From: Rutidosis leptorrhynchoides | Taxonomy: Eukaryota > Streptophyta > Magnoliopsida > Asterales > Asteraceae | Direction of reading: 5' to 3' | Assembly (NCBI RefSeq): GCF_046630445.1 | Contig: NC_092337.1 | Span: 188,734,501 to 188,798,500, forward strand | DNA: 64,000 nt | Shown: piece after piece, positions 36,751 to 49,827 of the stretch | Layout: each line of letters begins with the position of its first letter | Numbering within the stretch: the stretch's first letter is position 1 | Translations under genes and position numbers: made by a program | The notes under the pieces: generated by a model | Seen by the model: the letters and a program-made list of their open reading frames with translations, nothing else | Databases searched by the model: none | What the model was told of the DNA's origin: nothing

Positions 36751-36768
36751 TGGCTCCGCTGCCGGGGA
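36751..36768 (+). other. Primer binding site, tRNA-Asp, Athila-2
   Basis: tggctccgctgccgggga, 8 bases after the LTR; two mismatches to the plant tRNA-Asp complement. The hinge copy at 51915-51932 reads tggcaccgatgccgggga. Confidence 0.85.
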
Positions 36769-38120
36769 ACGCCGAAGCGAAACGCCACACACATAAAAAA
36801 AATTTTATTTTCAGTACGCTTTTGTAGAAATACGTTTTAAATATTCGAAAATATAAAAAGAAAACAAAAATATAAATATATTTAAGATTTTGTTAAATAT
36901 ATAAGTTTTATAAAGTTTTTTTTATTTTTATTTTAGTTTGTAAAAATATAAATTTTATTTAAATATTTTGTAATTATATAAATATTTAAAAACAAAAAAA
37001 AATAAAACTACTCGGCCTAGTACTGTTACATCCCGTAACCTGGCCCAAAAACTCAGTTCATGCAATCGCATGAGCCCGAAGGCAAAATCTCATGCGATCG
37101 CATGAGATCGTCTGACACGCCACAGTTTACCCTAGTACTGCATTAATTACGTAATATTATTTATTATTATACTTTAACCCTAATTAGGGTTATATATTAT
37201 AATAATTAGTTTAGTTATATTATTTATTTTGTATTTTAAAGTTTAATTAGTTTAATTAAATTGTAAAATTAATAGTTTTATAAAATAAATAATTTAAAAA
37301 TAATATTTTTATAAAAATTGTAATTTTTACAACTTTTTATATATTTTTATATTTTGTCCCCTTTTAATAGTTTTAGCGTAACTTTTGTATTTTTCGCTCG
37401 TATTTAGTTTTAATTCATATTTTTTGCCATAGTTATTTTTATATCTAGAATTTTAGGCTTTGCCGTAAAATTTCTTAAGTGCTTTTTCTTTAGAATAAGA
37501 TTTAGGTACTTTAGAATTTTGCGACGCCTTTTTAAGTTTTAGTTTCTTTTTAAGTTATTGCCATTTGGAATATAGTTTTACTTGTAAGCTTTAATATTTT
37601 TAGACACCTTTTACCTATGTATCAATTATCATTCCAATTAGTAATTTCAATTTGCGATTATAATTTTAAGTTAGTTGTAGTAATAAGGTTAGGTTAGTCA
37701 AGTGTTTTTAAGTTTTATAAGTTTCTTTTATTTTTCCGTCACCTTTTATTTTTCAACCATTTTTCTTTTTCGACCTTTTTCGACGCACTCTTTTTCTTTC
37801 TTATTTCTCGCTATTCTAGTTTTTAGGACATAGATTTTTATTCTACTTCTTATCTAAATTTCTTAAAATTACGAAAATTTATTTTAAGTGGTTAAATTGA
37901 TAGACATCAAAATTTTCTGGTTCGTAGTAATAGTTGGATTTGTACGTGGACCGGGTTATTGGAGCCAAACAGTCCTCAATTATATTGAGACCAAACAAAT
38001 CCTGCTCCTCTGCTGCATCTTTTGGCTATTCGAAACGTGGGCAAAATCAGAAAAGTCTATTGATTGGATAACTTATATAATTTTTCTTTCCTTTTTAAAA
38101 ACTAATAGGATATTCAGTGA
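36769..38120 (+). other. Athila-2 leader
   Basis: AT-rich, no long ORF until 37888. Contains the palindrome pair 37058-37108. Homologous to Athila-1 3436-4970 except around that pair. Confidence 0.8.
37058..37108. promoter_or_regulatory. Paired palindromes in the leader, Athila-2
   Basis: 37058-37073 is near-perfect (one mismatch, catgcaatcgcatg). 37087-37108 is a perfect 22-base palindrome with the same CATGCGATCGCATG core but ATCT/AGAT flanks, unlike those in the LTR. Confidence 0.88.
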
Positions 38121-38169
38121 ATGCACCGAGCAAGACGTTCACCACCTTTTGTACGTTCACCACCTGTAA
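37888..38169 (+). CDS. Conserved upstream ORF overlapping gag, Athila-2
   Basis: Equivalent of 4739-4948 but open for 93 codons, overlapping the gag start by 49 bases in another frame. Same FWFVVIVGFVRGPGYWSQT core. Coding status uncertain. Confidence 0.3.
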   Translation: MVKLIDIKIFWFVVIVGFVRGPGYWSQTVLNYIETKQILLLCCIFWLFETWAKSEKSIDWITYIIFLSFLKTNRIFSECTEQDVHHLLYVHHL

Positions 38170-40662
38170 CTAGATCAAGACATTTAGCAAATATTATCGC
38201 CGTTGATTTTTCTTTAGAATCTTCATCCAGTCGACCAAGTACTCCAGTTCAAATTTCTGATAATCCATTTTTTGAACCCGACCTCACAATTGAGAATCCG
38301 GAGAATATTCAGGGACGATTCTTAGATCCTGAACCATTAAATTTTCCTCCGGAACCACCAATCATTCAAAAAAAGATTGTTAAGGAACGAACCATTAAAT
38401 CAGAATCCTCTAGTGATTCTGATTCAACAAATTCAATTATGGAAGTAACAGAACCATTAAGTATGGAAGACCTAATGAGAGCTAAACGCACTGGCCAAGG
38501 TCACGCAATTACTCATCCAGACATTAATGCGCCAGATTATGAAATCAAAGGACAAATTCTACACATGGTGACTAATCAATGCCAAATTTAGTGGTGCGCC
38601 GAAGGAAGATCCAAATGAACATCTACGTACCTTTAATAGGATCTGCACACTATTTAAAATCCGAGAAGTGGAGGATGAACAGATATATCTCATGTTATTT
38701 CCCTGGACTTTAAAGGGAGAAGCCAAAGATTAGTTGGAATCATTACCTGAAGGGGCGATTGATACATGGGAGGTTTTAGTTGAAAAATTTCTTAAACAAT
38801 TCTTTCCGGCATCTAAAGCCGTAAGACTTCAAGGAGAAATTGTTACATTTACACAGAAGCCAAATGAAACTCTATATGAGGCGTGGACAAGATTTGGAAA
38901 GTTATTAACACGATGTCCGCAACATGGTTTAGACACCTGCCAAATAGTACAAATATTCTACCAAGGATGCGACATCACTACAAGGAAAGACATAGATATA
39001 GCAGCTGGTGGTTCCATTATGAAGAAAACCAAAACTGATGCTTATAAAATTATTGATAACACTGCTTCCCACTCACATGAGTGGCACCAAGAAAAAGATA
39101 TCGTTAGATCATCTAAAGCAGCTAGAGCCGATTCTAGCCATGACTTAGATTCCATTTCCGCAAAGATAGATGTTGTTGAGAGACGAATGGAAAAGATGAC
39201 TAAGGATATTCACTCAATACGAATTAGTTGTGAGCAGTGTGGAGGACCACATTTGACAAAAGATTATCTCAGTATTGAATTAACGATGGAACAAAGAGAG
39301 AATATTTCATACATAAACCAAAGGCCTGGAAATAATTATCAGAATAATTATCAACCGCCAAGACCAATTTACAATCAAAACCAGAATTATAATCGAAATA
39401 TTCCATACAACAACCAACAAGGTCCTAGAAATCAACAAGTATCTAACAATACTTACAACCAGCAAAGACCTAATTTTCAAAACAAACCACCACAACAAAC
39501 CGATGATAAAAAGCCGAATTTAGAAGATATGATGACGAAGCTAGTTGAAACTCAAACGCAATTTTTCGCATCTCAAAAACAAACCAATGAACAAAATGCT
39601 CAAGCATTTAGAAATCAACAAGCTTCTATTCAAAATCTGGAACAAGAAGTAAGTAACCTAGTAAGATTAATAGGTGAAAGAAAACCGGGAAGTCTACCTA
39701 GTGATACAAATGCTAACCCCCGGAATGAAACAGCTAAAGCCATTACCACAAGAAGTGGTACAACACTTAAACCACCTGAAATACCTGTAACTTCTGATGA
39801 AGCTATTCCTACTCCACAAGAACCACAACCTGAACAAGATAAGGAAACAGAACCGGTAGTTGAAAAGGTTAATGAAGATAACACAGTTAAGGATAAACCT
39901 TATGTTAAACCATACCAACCACCACTTCCTTACCCGAGTAAAATGAAGAAAGAGAAACTTGAAGTCGAGCAATCCAAATTCTTGGATATGTTTAAACAGA
40001 TAAATGTAAATCTTCCTTTCATTGATGTGATTTCAGGAATGCCTAGATATGCTAAATTCTTGAAAGATCTGATCACGAATAGAAAGAAAATGGAAGAACT
40101 CTCAGCTGTTACTATGAATGCTAATTGTTCAGCAGTGCTGTTGAATAAGATACCAGAAAAACTATCTGATCCAGGAAGTTTCACAATTCCATGTTTTCTG
40201 GGTAGTCTTAATTCAATCGAAGCATTAGCAGATTTAGGTGCTAGTATAAATTTAATGCCGTATTCACTATACGTTAAACTAGACCTTGGAGAATTGAAAC
40301 CAACTAGAATAAGTATACAACTAGCCGATCGATCAATAAAATATCCTAGAGGGATAATGGAGAACATGCTAGTTAAAGTTAGTACTTTAGTATTTCCAGT
40401 AGATTTTGTTGTTCTGGACATGGAAGAAGATTCTCAAGTTCCTCTCATATTAGGAAGACCATTCTTAAACACGGCTAAAGCAATGATAGACGTGTTCGAT
40501 AAGAAATTGACCCTAAGTATAGAGGACGAGAGTGTTACCTTTTCAGTTGATAGAGCAATGCAACAACCACAATCTGCAGATGATACATGTTATTATATTC
40601 AAACTATAGATTCACATGCAGAATTGTTAGAAGAATTTCCAGAATTACAAGGAACAGGATAA
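38121..40662 (+). pseudogene. gag-pro: Athila-2 Gag-protease, broken
   Basis: Same domains as in Athila-1: capsid-type gag, zinc knuckle with its last Cys changed to Tyr (CEQCGGPHLTKDY), Asn/Gln linker, and protease with ADLGASIN. Breaks: a 1-base insertion near 38585, a Trp-to-stop TAG near 38732 and a Glu-to-stop TAA at 40660. The long middle ORF 38734-40662 keeps most of gag and all of protease open. Confidence 0.9.
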
Positions 40663-43600
40663 TGTTCTTTAGGAGAAGGTAATGAACCAATTAATGAAGC
40701 TGAAATGTTAGCTACACTAATAGCTAATGGATATGAACCAACAGCAGAAGAAATTCAAATGCTAAAAGAAGAAGACAGATATCGATACAAATCATCGATA
40801 GAAGAACCTCCGAAATTAGAGTTAAAGCACTTCCAAACCATTTGGAATACGCCTATTTACAAGGTGAATCTAAATTACCTGTAATAATATCGTCTACTCT
40901 TACTGAAAATGAGAAATCACAACTCATTTCTGTGTTGAAAGCTCATAAACCAGCCATTGCATGAAGATTCATGATATTAAAGGAATAAGTCCTTCGTATT
41001 GCACACATAAAATCCTTATGGAAGAAGGTCATAAAACGTATGTGCAACGCCAACGAAGACTTAATCCTAATATGCAAGATGTAGTTAAGAAAGAAATTAT
41101 TAAACTGCTAGATGCAGGTTTGATATGTCCAATTTCTGATAGTCCATGGGTAAGCCCAGTTCAATGCGTACCTAAGAAGGGTGGCATGACTGTCATTACA
41201 AATGAAAAAAATGAGCTTATTCCTACTAGGACTGTAACAGGATGGCGTGTATGTATTGATTATCGAAAATTAAATGACGCCACCAGAAAAGATCACTTTC
41301 CCTTACCTTTCATTGATCAAATGTTGGAAAGATTAGCCGAAAATAGTTACTATTGTTTTCTAGATGGATTTTCCGGATATTTTCAAATTCTAATAGCACC
41401 CGAAGATCAAGAGAAAACCACATTCACGTGCCCTTATGGTACTTTTGCTTACAATCGCATGTCATTTGGACTTTGCAACGCCCCTGCAACCTTTCAAAGG
41501 TGCATGATGGCGATTTTTCACGACATGATAGAAGAATGCATGAAAGTTTTCATGGATGACTTTCCAGTTTTCGGTGATACATTTGAATCATGTCTAGTTA
41601 ATCTTGAACGAATGCTGATTAGATGCGAACAGTCAAATCTAGTATTTAATTGGGAGAAATGCCATTTCATGGTTAAAGAAGGCATCGTTCTTGGACATAA
41701 AATTTCAAAAGAAGGAATTGAAGTGGATAGAGCTAAAGTAGATGTAATTGCTAAAATTCCACATCCCACCAATGTTAGAGGAGTTAGGAGTTTTCTAGGG
41801 CATGCCGGATTTTACCGACGTTTCATAAAAGATTTTTCTAAAATTGCCACTCCTATGAATAAACTCCTAGAAAAAGATGCTCCATTCATCTTTTCAGATG
41901 AGTGTATCAAATCTTTTAATATTCTTAAAGAGAAACTCACTAATGCGCCGATCATGATAACACCAAATTGGAATCTACCATTTGAACTAATGTGCGATGC
42001 AAGTGATTTTGCAATGGGAGCCGTTTTAGGACAAAGGATTGAAAAATGATTTCAACCTATATATTATGCTAGTAAGACGTTACAAGGAGCACAAACGAAC
42101 TATACAACTACTGAAAAAGAACTCCTTGCTATTGTCTTTGCTTTTGACAAATTTCGATCATATCTCGTTCTAGCAAAAACGGTGGTCTATACCGACCATT
42201 CTGCTCTTAGATACCTATTTTTGAAACAAGATGCTAAACCACGATTAATCCGTTGGATCTTACTCTTACAAGAGTTCGATATTGAAATCCGAGATAAAAA
42301 AAGAGCAGAAAATCTCGCCGCTGATCATCTTTCTCGTCTTGAAAATCCTGAGTTAGAAGTTCTAAATGAATCGGCCATACAAGACAACTTTCCTGATGAA
42401 TATCTATTGAAGATAGATTATAATGAAATACCATGGTTTGCAGACTATGCAAACTACTTAGTATGTGGATTCCTTGAAAAAGAGTTGTCGTACCAAAAAC
42501 GAAAGAAATTCTTCTGTGATATAAAACACTATTTCTGGGAAGATCCACATTTGTTTAAAAGTTGTCCAGATGGAATAATACGCCGATGTGTATTCAGAGA
42601 TGAAGCCAGTAAAATATTAAACCATTGTCACACAGGACCAACAGGAGGGCATTATGGGCCTCAATTAACAGTAAGAAAAGTTTATGAAGCTGGATTCTAT
42701 TGGCCTACAATTTACAAAGACGCACACCTTCTTTGCAAATCCTGTGATGCTTGTCAAAGGGCCGGAAAAATAAGTCAACGTGATGAAATGCCACAAAATG
42801 TTATCCAAGTATGTGAAGTATTTGACATTTGGGGTATTGACTTTATGGGCCCATTTCCAAAATCTCATAATAATCTCTATATTCTCGTAGCCATTGATTA
42901 TGTATCTAAATGGGCGGAAGCACAAGCTCTCCCAACTAACGATGCACGAGTTGTAGTCAACTTTTTAAAACGTCTTTTTGCAAGGTTTGGAACACCGAAA
43001 GCTTTAATAAGTGATCGGGGAACTCATTTCTGTAATAATTAACTTGAGAAAGTTCTCAAAAGATATGGAGTAACTCATAAAATCTCCACCGCATATCATC
43101 CACAAACAAGTGGACAAGTTGAAAATACCAACCGAGCTTTAAAACGTATTCTAGAGAAAACCGTAGGATCAAATCCGAAGGAATGGTCCATTAAATTAGA
43201 GGATGCACTCTGGGCTTTTAGAACAGCCTACAAAACTCCAATTGGAACCACACCTTTTAGACTTGTTTATGGAAAAGTATGTCATCTTCCAGTAGAAATT
43301 GAACACAAAGCATTTTGGGCTTTGAAGACATGTAATCTTGATATACATGAAGCTGGACGTCTACGATTAAGTCAACTAAACGAATTAGAAGAGTTAAGAC
43401 ATGAAGCATACGAAAATTCATTAATCTATAAAGAAAAACGAAGAAATGGCATGATAAAAGAATCAGAAGTTTAAAAGAATTTAAAGAAGGAGACAGAGTT
43501 CTTCTTTTCAATTCACGATTCAAGCTATTTCCTGGAAAATTGAAATCAAGATGGTCTGGACCATTCATAGTCAAAAGAGTTTTCTCATACGGAACGATAG

Positions 43601-43722
43601 AATTAATAAATTCAAATGGGATTGAATTTAAAGTTAATGGTCACAGAGTTAAACACTACATAGATAGTCCGATGGAATTCTACAATGAAGTTAATCACGA
43701 TTTCGATACCACAGCTAACTAA
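40663..43722 (+). pseudogene. pol: Athila-2 pol: RT, RNase H and integrase, broken
   Basis: RT with [26 protein letters not shown] and FMDDFPVFG; RNase H with CDASDFAMG and [10 protein letters not shown]; integrase zinc site ([10 protein letters not shown] then CKSCDAC) and catalytic residues in [18 protein letters not shown] and [10 protein letters not shown]. Breaks: 1-base deletions near 40828 and 40964, Arg-to-stop TGA at 42047, Gln-to-stop TAA at 43040, 1-base loss near 43437. The last part (43540-43722) is a GPFIVKRV-type C-terminal domain. This copy retains the integrase that Athila-1 lost. Confidence 0.92.
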
Positions 43723-43734
43723 GTGTGGGGAAAA
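43720..43734 (+). other. Polypurine-like motif right after pol, Athila-2
   Basis: taagtgtggggaaaa overlaps the pol stop region and resembles the true polypurine tract at 49828-49842 and similar motifs at 48207 and 48555. Possible central tract. Confidence 0.4.
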
Positions 43735-43884
43735 TCAAGTCTTTAAAGGATAATATTTATTTCTGTTAGAGTTAGATTGTCTGTTTTCGTGTAGTTCTCG
43801 AAAATGGAACCCGAATGGTCTTTCCCTAGCAGACCCTAAAGAACTAGTCTTCTCCCCCCATTCTGAATTTTTATTTTTTAGGAA

Positions 43885-44301
43885 ATGAAGACTGCATGTG
43901 AACTAAACCATGGTCTAATGCTACACGCTCTGATCACTAAACGTAATAATGACACACTACCGAGTGAAATAGTATCAGTAATCAGAGAAAGATTGGACGG
44001 AGTAAGAAAAGAATCCAGATGTGAAGATAATAAGTTACAATTTGGTAAAGGAAAATCAAAATCCGCAGCGAAAAGAAGAGCACGTCACCTAGAAAGATGT
44101 CACAAATGCAGAAAATGGTCACATGGAGGTAAATGTTCAAATAATCAAACCTATTCAAATACCGAATTTGTTACTTTATGCAGAGACGGACCGTTCATAT
44201 GTTTAGAAGAAAAAACACTGAATGCTCGAGGTTACGCCTATGTAGCCATGGAAAACCAATTAAACCGACTATCTTATGAATGCCATAGATCATATAACTA
44301 A
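43885..44301 (+). CDS. 138-residue zinc-knuckle ORF between pol and env, Athila-2
   Basis: Same length as in Athila-1 with four visible changes (Ser to Leu in the DNKxQ run, Gly to Arg within the knuckle giving CHKCRKW, and two near the C-terminus). Unbroken, although gag, pol and env in the same copy all carry stops. Flanked by the same acceptor-like T tract and AG (43880-43881) and the same CAG/GTAAGT donor after 44317. Confidence 0.65.
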   Translation: MKTACELNHGLMLHALITKRNNDTLPSEIVSVIRERLDGVRKESRCEDNKLQFGKGKSKSAAKRRARHLERCHKCRKWSHGGKCSNNQTYSNTEFVTLCRDGPFICLEEKTLNARGYAYVAMENQLNRLSYECHRSYN

Positions 44302-44870
44302 GAATACTATCTCACAGGTAAGTCTGTACAGTTTTTATTTTTTATTTATTTTTATTTTTAACCTTTTGATAATAAAGGCTAATTTGTTCGCTATAAAGTA
44401 TTAAATTGGTATTGAATAAAATTAGGTTTGGCGACCGAAATTATTGATATCATACAAAAATTTATTACATCACTGCGAAATTTAACGTTTATTCTTAAGG
44501 TATAAATATCTTTAATCAATCAACCCAAAATATTTCAAAAATTCGTCATGAGTTAAATTAGGTCTTGGAACTGAAATTACTTTACCGAAAAGAGGGGCGC
44601 ATATTTTTGATAATATTTGATTGATTAAAGTGGGATAAAAAGCCAAAAATATTTTTAATTTTATTTTTACCATGTTTTTAAAATTAATATATAAATCTTA
44701 AATTAATATTGTAAACTTTGTAAAAACAATATATTTAAAATTGTAAATATTTGAAAAATATAATATAAGTTTGGTGTGATTTTATAATATGAATTTTTTA
44801 AATTAAGTTTGGTGTGAATTTTTAATTTTTAAAATATGAATTTTTAATCTTATGCATTTCAAATTTTAAG

Positions 44871-44984
44871 TTTGGTGTGAATTTTTAATATTAATTTTGA
44901 ATTTTATGTATTTTTTTAAGTTTGGTGTGAATTTTTAATATTAATTTTGAATTTTATGTATTTTTTTAAGTTTGGTGTGAATTT
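44871..44984 (+). repeat. Perfect 50-bp tandem repeat, two copies plus part of a third
   Basis: 44871-44920 and 44921-44970 are identical; 44971-44984 starts a third. The unit begins tttggtgtgaattttt; Athila-1 has looser repeats of the same phrase. Confidence 0.92.
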
Positions 44985-45352
44985 AAAAACAAAAATTTAC
45001 TTTATCTCATTAAGTTAAAAAAATGATTTTTAAAATTCGTCGTAAGTTGAAGACTAGGTCATTGAACCGAAATTGCTTTACCCGAGGGAGGAACGAGAAC
45101 TTTTATTATCATTATTTTTAATCTTATTGAATTAAAGTATGCCAAAAACATTAAAAAAACCCAAAAATCTTTACTTTTAAAAAACCGCACTTTGATTTGA
45201 CAAATTTTAAAATTTTGTCGAGGGACAGACTAGGACAACGATCCGAAACGCCCTCGCTCCTAAAGGAAAACAAAATTTTTAAAATTTAATTAATTATAAG
45301 TTTTATAAAGTATAAGGTTTCAAAAAAAAACCTGAAATCACTGTAGCCGGCA

Positions 45353-45403
45353 CCCCATGCGATCGCATGGGGTTTGAACTTGGAACCCATGCGATCGCAT
45401 GGG
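45353..45403. promoter_or_regulatory. Paired palindromes before env, Athila-2
   Basis: 45353-45372 CCCCATGCGATCGCATGGGG (20-base, perfect) and 45386-45403 CCCATGCGATCGCATGGG (18-base, perfect), 13 bases apart, 141 bases before the exon 1 ATG. Confidence 0.9.
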
Positions 45404-45543
45404 GACCAAATGCAGGCCTGATACAAAACAGCCAGCGAGCTGTCTTCCTCACCACAACACACATACATTCACGAAAATACCTCAAATCTTCACCAAATTT
45501 CATCAATTTTCCACCGTAATTCGTCATTTTTCTTGCTCTAATC

Positions 45544-47732
45544 ATGCCTAGATTCTCATTCTTCAGCAAAATGGTAAAAATTACACCCCTAAACTCTATA
45601 AATTCCTAGTTTTTGTGATAATTATCAATTTTTTACCTAATGCAATTTTGTTAATTTCTAGTGTAATTAGTGTTAAATTGTTAGTATTTTATGCATGTAT
45701 AACCTAGATTGATGCTATTTAACTAGATTTGAAGCCAAAAACTTCAAAATTTTTAGAAATCTAGGGTTTGTGTTCTTGAGCAATTTGGGGCTTTTTGATA
45801 TAAACAGGTTATGGCCAATTTTTGTCATGAATTATTGCTAAATTGAGTAGTGTAACATGTTTAGATAGTTAAATGATCCAAACATTGATCCTAAACATGA
45901 TTTTTGGAGATTAAAGTGGACTTTTTAAGTCCAAAATTCATGAACTTGATTAATTTGATATATTTGCCATTTGAGACTTGTTTAATTATTAGTAATGACT
46001 ATTTTGACATGTTATTTGAGTTAAATGCTTATGAATTTTGTATACATTTTCATATGTGCTTATTTGAAAAGTGTAGAATTGTGAAAAATTGTGAAAATGT
46101 GTATAGGTTTAATTTTGATTTAACATGTTATAGTGATTGTTTTAAGTTGTTATTTTGCTAACACTAATGCATATTTGGATGCACAAATTTTGTGTTTAAT
46201 GTGTTTTGCAGAAAGCCGATACTGGAGGTTCAGGAGCATCATCGTCTAGACGACCAGCACCAGCACCAGAACCAGAACCAGAAATGCAACACGAGCAAGA
46301 ACCACAACAAGAACCACAACAATAGCCTGATCAGCACATACCTTATTATGATCCGGTACAGTTTGTTGATGAATTCATAGTATTCCCAATGAGGCCACCA
46401 GTAGAATTCCCAACCATTCCTAAGCACACTCTGCATCCTAATCTGAGATTTGATAGGAGATGGAGAGATTACGAGACATATCAAAGGAACAAATTCAAAT
46501 TGGTAACAAAAAATGTAGAGGTGCCAAGGGTAATCGATTAGGCCCCTTTGGAAACGGTCCATCTAGCTGACCGTGTTAGACAGTTTTTAGTTCAAAGGTA
46601 TGGCAGTTCTTCTTTTACAGATTGAGAACGTCTTTTCACCATTCGTAGACCTGTATATAAGGAATGGTGTGTTGAGTTGATGAGTACTGTATCACTTGAT
46701 ACAAATATAGTTAGAATAGATGATAGAAGATTTCTTAGGTTTATCCTTGGCGGTAGGATGTACAGAATGTCCATGCTGGACATGGCCAGGGCCTTACAGA
46801 TATATACTCCTGGTGAGTTGCTATTACCCGATTGTACAAATTTGATTCATTATGGTAAAAGGGTAGATAGTAACTTTGACACTGACGCCATTTGGAGGCG
46901 TATGTCACATTTTGATGTTTTTACATGAGCAGGAGGACACTCCTATACACATATTGACAGAGCCGAGCTTCGTATTATTCATAGATTTTTGGCTAACTCG
47001 ATTACACAGAGAGGTCATAATAAAGAAAAAATTACCTTACATGATTTATTCTACCTAAAGTGTATTCGGGATCCTAGAAGCTTTGTCAATATCCCTTGCT
47101 GTTTTGCTTTTTATTTATCTAAAATGGTAGAGGGAATGCAGGACGGGAGTATAATAGGAGGAGGTATTTTTGTTACTCTCATTGGAGAGTATTTAGGTGT
47201 TGATAGGAACCAAGGGGGTCCATTACAGCTTTGTAGAGAACAGGTTGAGCCCTTAGGATTGAAAGTTTATGTGGGTGCTAAGGTATTGAAAAGTAGACGT
47301 AACCAGGCAGTACCCTATGAGGGATCTCATCCTCAGGTAGAGAGAGGCTCAGACGAGGAAATGGAGGAGGCGGAAGACATTAGGGATGTCTTTCGAGATG
47401 CTATTCTTGACGTCCACGTTCGTATAGATGAGGAAGCAATGACGAACGCGGCCAGACATAGTATGTATGAGCAGTGGAACTCCGAGCGAGTATACGAGGA
47501 TTATAGGCGACGCCAACACGATAGCTGGTTAGTTCATTAGCAAATCATGAGCCAGCTATCATATCAGGTACCAAATAACTATGTACCTACTCGACCTGCT
47601 CATTTTCCGCCACATAGCCCCGATATCCGACCACCCTTTAACCGGTATGACTATAACCAAGCCTATCAGAACACCTATAACCAACAATGGAACCCACCTG
47701 ACGAGATGAACTTGAACCCATATCCAGACTGA
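45544..47732 (+). pseudogene. Athila-2 env-position gene, two exons, five stops
   Basis: Exon 1 45544-45573 (10 codons), intron 45574-46211 (GTAAAA to TTTTGCAG, 638 bases), exon 2 46212-47732, in frame. The start of exon 2 is Pro/Glu/Gln-rich, unlike Athila-1; the centre (HPNLRFDR, RRPVYKEW, SMLDMARALQIYTP, LANSITQR) is conserved. In-frame stops at 46323, 46539, 46623, 46926 and 47538, mostly Trp or Gln codons changed by one base. The tail is rich in Pro, Tyr and Asn. Function unknown; same family as the Athila post-pol ORF. Confidence 0.75.
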
Positions 47733-48676
47733 TTTAGTTCCATTTGGTTATTTATATGATTTTTATGTTTTTATCTTTTTGTTTATTCATGTTTAAACTT
47801 ATGTTATTGAATATACTTATGTAATCTTTATCATTTTTATTATTATTGTGTACTAATATTTCACATTTAGGATTTGAAAGTGGGATATTAAGTCCCATTT
47901 CAAATTTCCATGCATGTTTATATTTGTATGTATGTATATTGTAAATTGTACAAAACAGGGTAAAACAGCGCATTTTCAAAGACTGGCATTAAGTTCAGCA
48001 AAAGCTACTAATTTTGATGACAAGATGACAAATAAATGTGATGTAACAACAGACGAAATGAACAAATGATATGCACATTTATCATTCAGCAACCAAACGC
48101 CAATATGTTTGGAAACTTTGGTAAAATTTAATCATTTTTACGCTAATCACCCTCAATAATTTAAATTGTTACTGATTTCTTGCAAATGAGGGCATTGCAA
48201 GATCTTAAGTGTGGGAAGGGGTTAAATTCTTTCGGATTTTTAAAATTTTTATCTTAAACACTTGGTTACCATTAAAAATACTAGTAACGTAGTAGTTGTA
48301 TTAGAATCTAGTGCTCTCTGACGATAAAGAACAGCCCTAGTCTTATATACTGACTACCCAATTCTAGTAAAAATTTTCAAAATTTTCAATTAAATGAACT
48401 CAAAATCATGTTTATACATATTTATGAACGATAAAACTAGGTGTTAACACCGAAATTATTGTTACCTCAGAAAGGACATAAATTGAGAAACAAACCAAAA
48501 TGTTAAAATTCATTTAAAATGGAATAGAGGACAATAAAAAGGAAAATAAAAGCCAAGTGTGGGAAAAATTACCAAGTTATCTTAAACATATGTCACATAT
48601 TTCTGTAACAAATAACTGAAAATACTTTTGCTTTGGACTAAACTAAACTATTTTACTCGATGAAAGAAAAGAAGAG

Positions 48677-48883
48677 ATGGATCTACACGATGAATCAATT
48701 CCATCATTAAAAGGAAGTAAAGTCTTCCGAAAAATAAATGCGCTTCTTGATTTAGGTCAAGAAGTTGTCGTCCAGACCAGCTGTAGGTTGACAAAAAATC
48801 TAGAAAAGTCATCTCTAAAATCAGCAGGAAATCCACGGACCTCAGCATTAAACAGGGTCGCCAAGTGGTCAGATTTATCCTAA
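48677..48883 (+). CDS. Small sense ORF in the 3' region, Athila-2 (68 codons)
   Basis: Counterpart of 14168-14341, extended by eleven codons. Coding status doubtful. Confidence 0.25.
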   Translation: MDLHDESIPSLKGSKVFRKINALLDLGQEVVVQTSCRLTKNLEKSSLKSAGNPRTSALNRVAKWSDLS

Positions 48884-49223
48884 CCATGAGAAGGATTTAT
48901 CTCGTAAAATGGGAGGGCACCGTGCAAATTAGCTGGATAAGACTAATGAATCAGATCCCCAGAAAGGATAATCTCCTTAAAGATTAAAAATCAGCTTTTA
49001 AGCCTGATATTACTCAATCCTAGAGATTGACCTTAAAGATTGAGAATTCAAACTCATGGAATTCAATGATATCTAAACTCGAGCTTGAACGAGAAAATAT
49101 TTTGATCAAATTATAAACCGATTTGTTTTCTGAAAATCCATTTTCAACGCGTTCATTACCATTGAACGTAAAATCCTAGGAATTCACCGGGAATTCATTA
49201 GGTCATCTAAACCAAATAGGGTG

Positions 49224-49574
49224 TCAACCGTAAGAACGGTGGTTGCATAGCATGGTCAAAGACAGGACCTTGTGCCAGACCGATAAATTATAAGGGTGAG
49301 CTTTACTATTGCTCCTACAAAGGATAGTAATTGCGTCCGACACGTTATAGACCATAATTAAAAGCATGTCAGGGGACATTGCCTTAACAGTTGCTTGTTC
49401 AACGCTTTCCTTTACAACCGGACGGTAGTTTACTGAAAGGTAATATACGGGAAAAGTAAACTGGACGTGTTGCTTTCCTAATACAAAGTTAGCAAGTGGG
49501 TGACACAAAACCGCAAGTTTTGAGCTAAAATTTTCAAATCTGAAACCCACCAAGCCCACAAAAATATTTTGCAA
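49224..49574 (-). CDS. Antisense ORF of 116 codons near the 3' LTR, Athila-2
   Basis: Same start, stop and length as 15066-14716 in Athila-1, with a handful of substitutions and no breaks. Unknown product, possibly untranslated. Confidence 0.35.
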   Translation of the reverse strand: MQNIFVGLVGFRFENFSSKLAVLCHPLANFVLGKQHVQFTFPVYYLSVNYRPVVKESVEQATVKAMSPDMLLIMVYNVSDAITILCRSNSKAHPYNLSVWHKVLSLTMLCNHRSYG

Positions 49575-49827
49575 ACACCGGTGAAGGGTTATTCCGGAAA
49601 ACTTATCTAGGGTAAAAACTAGATTTAATTTTTAAAAGATCAAATGTTTTCATAAAGATCCAATTTCCTTAATGGATTTAAATTTTATAGTCATGTGGGA
49701 CTGTAAACCACATCGTTACTACCATTATTTATACCGCCGTATTGAAATCACTGATGTACAAAATGTGAAGAATAAAGAAGTGATTCTTGTATTTCAAGAC
49801 TATATTGCTTGAGGACAAGCAACGCTC

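Larger units (their letters stand above)
44318..45543 (+). other. Non-coding spacer before env, Athila-2
   Basis: Homologous to Athila-1 10076-11238 apart from the last 250 bases. Contains the 50-bp tandem repeat and the palindrome pair. Confidence 0.75.

Noticed and set aside
46192..46380. 62-codon ORF at the start of env exon 2
   Set aside because: Out of frame with the conserved env-position protein and starts inside the intron.
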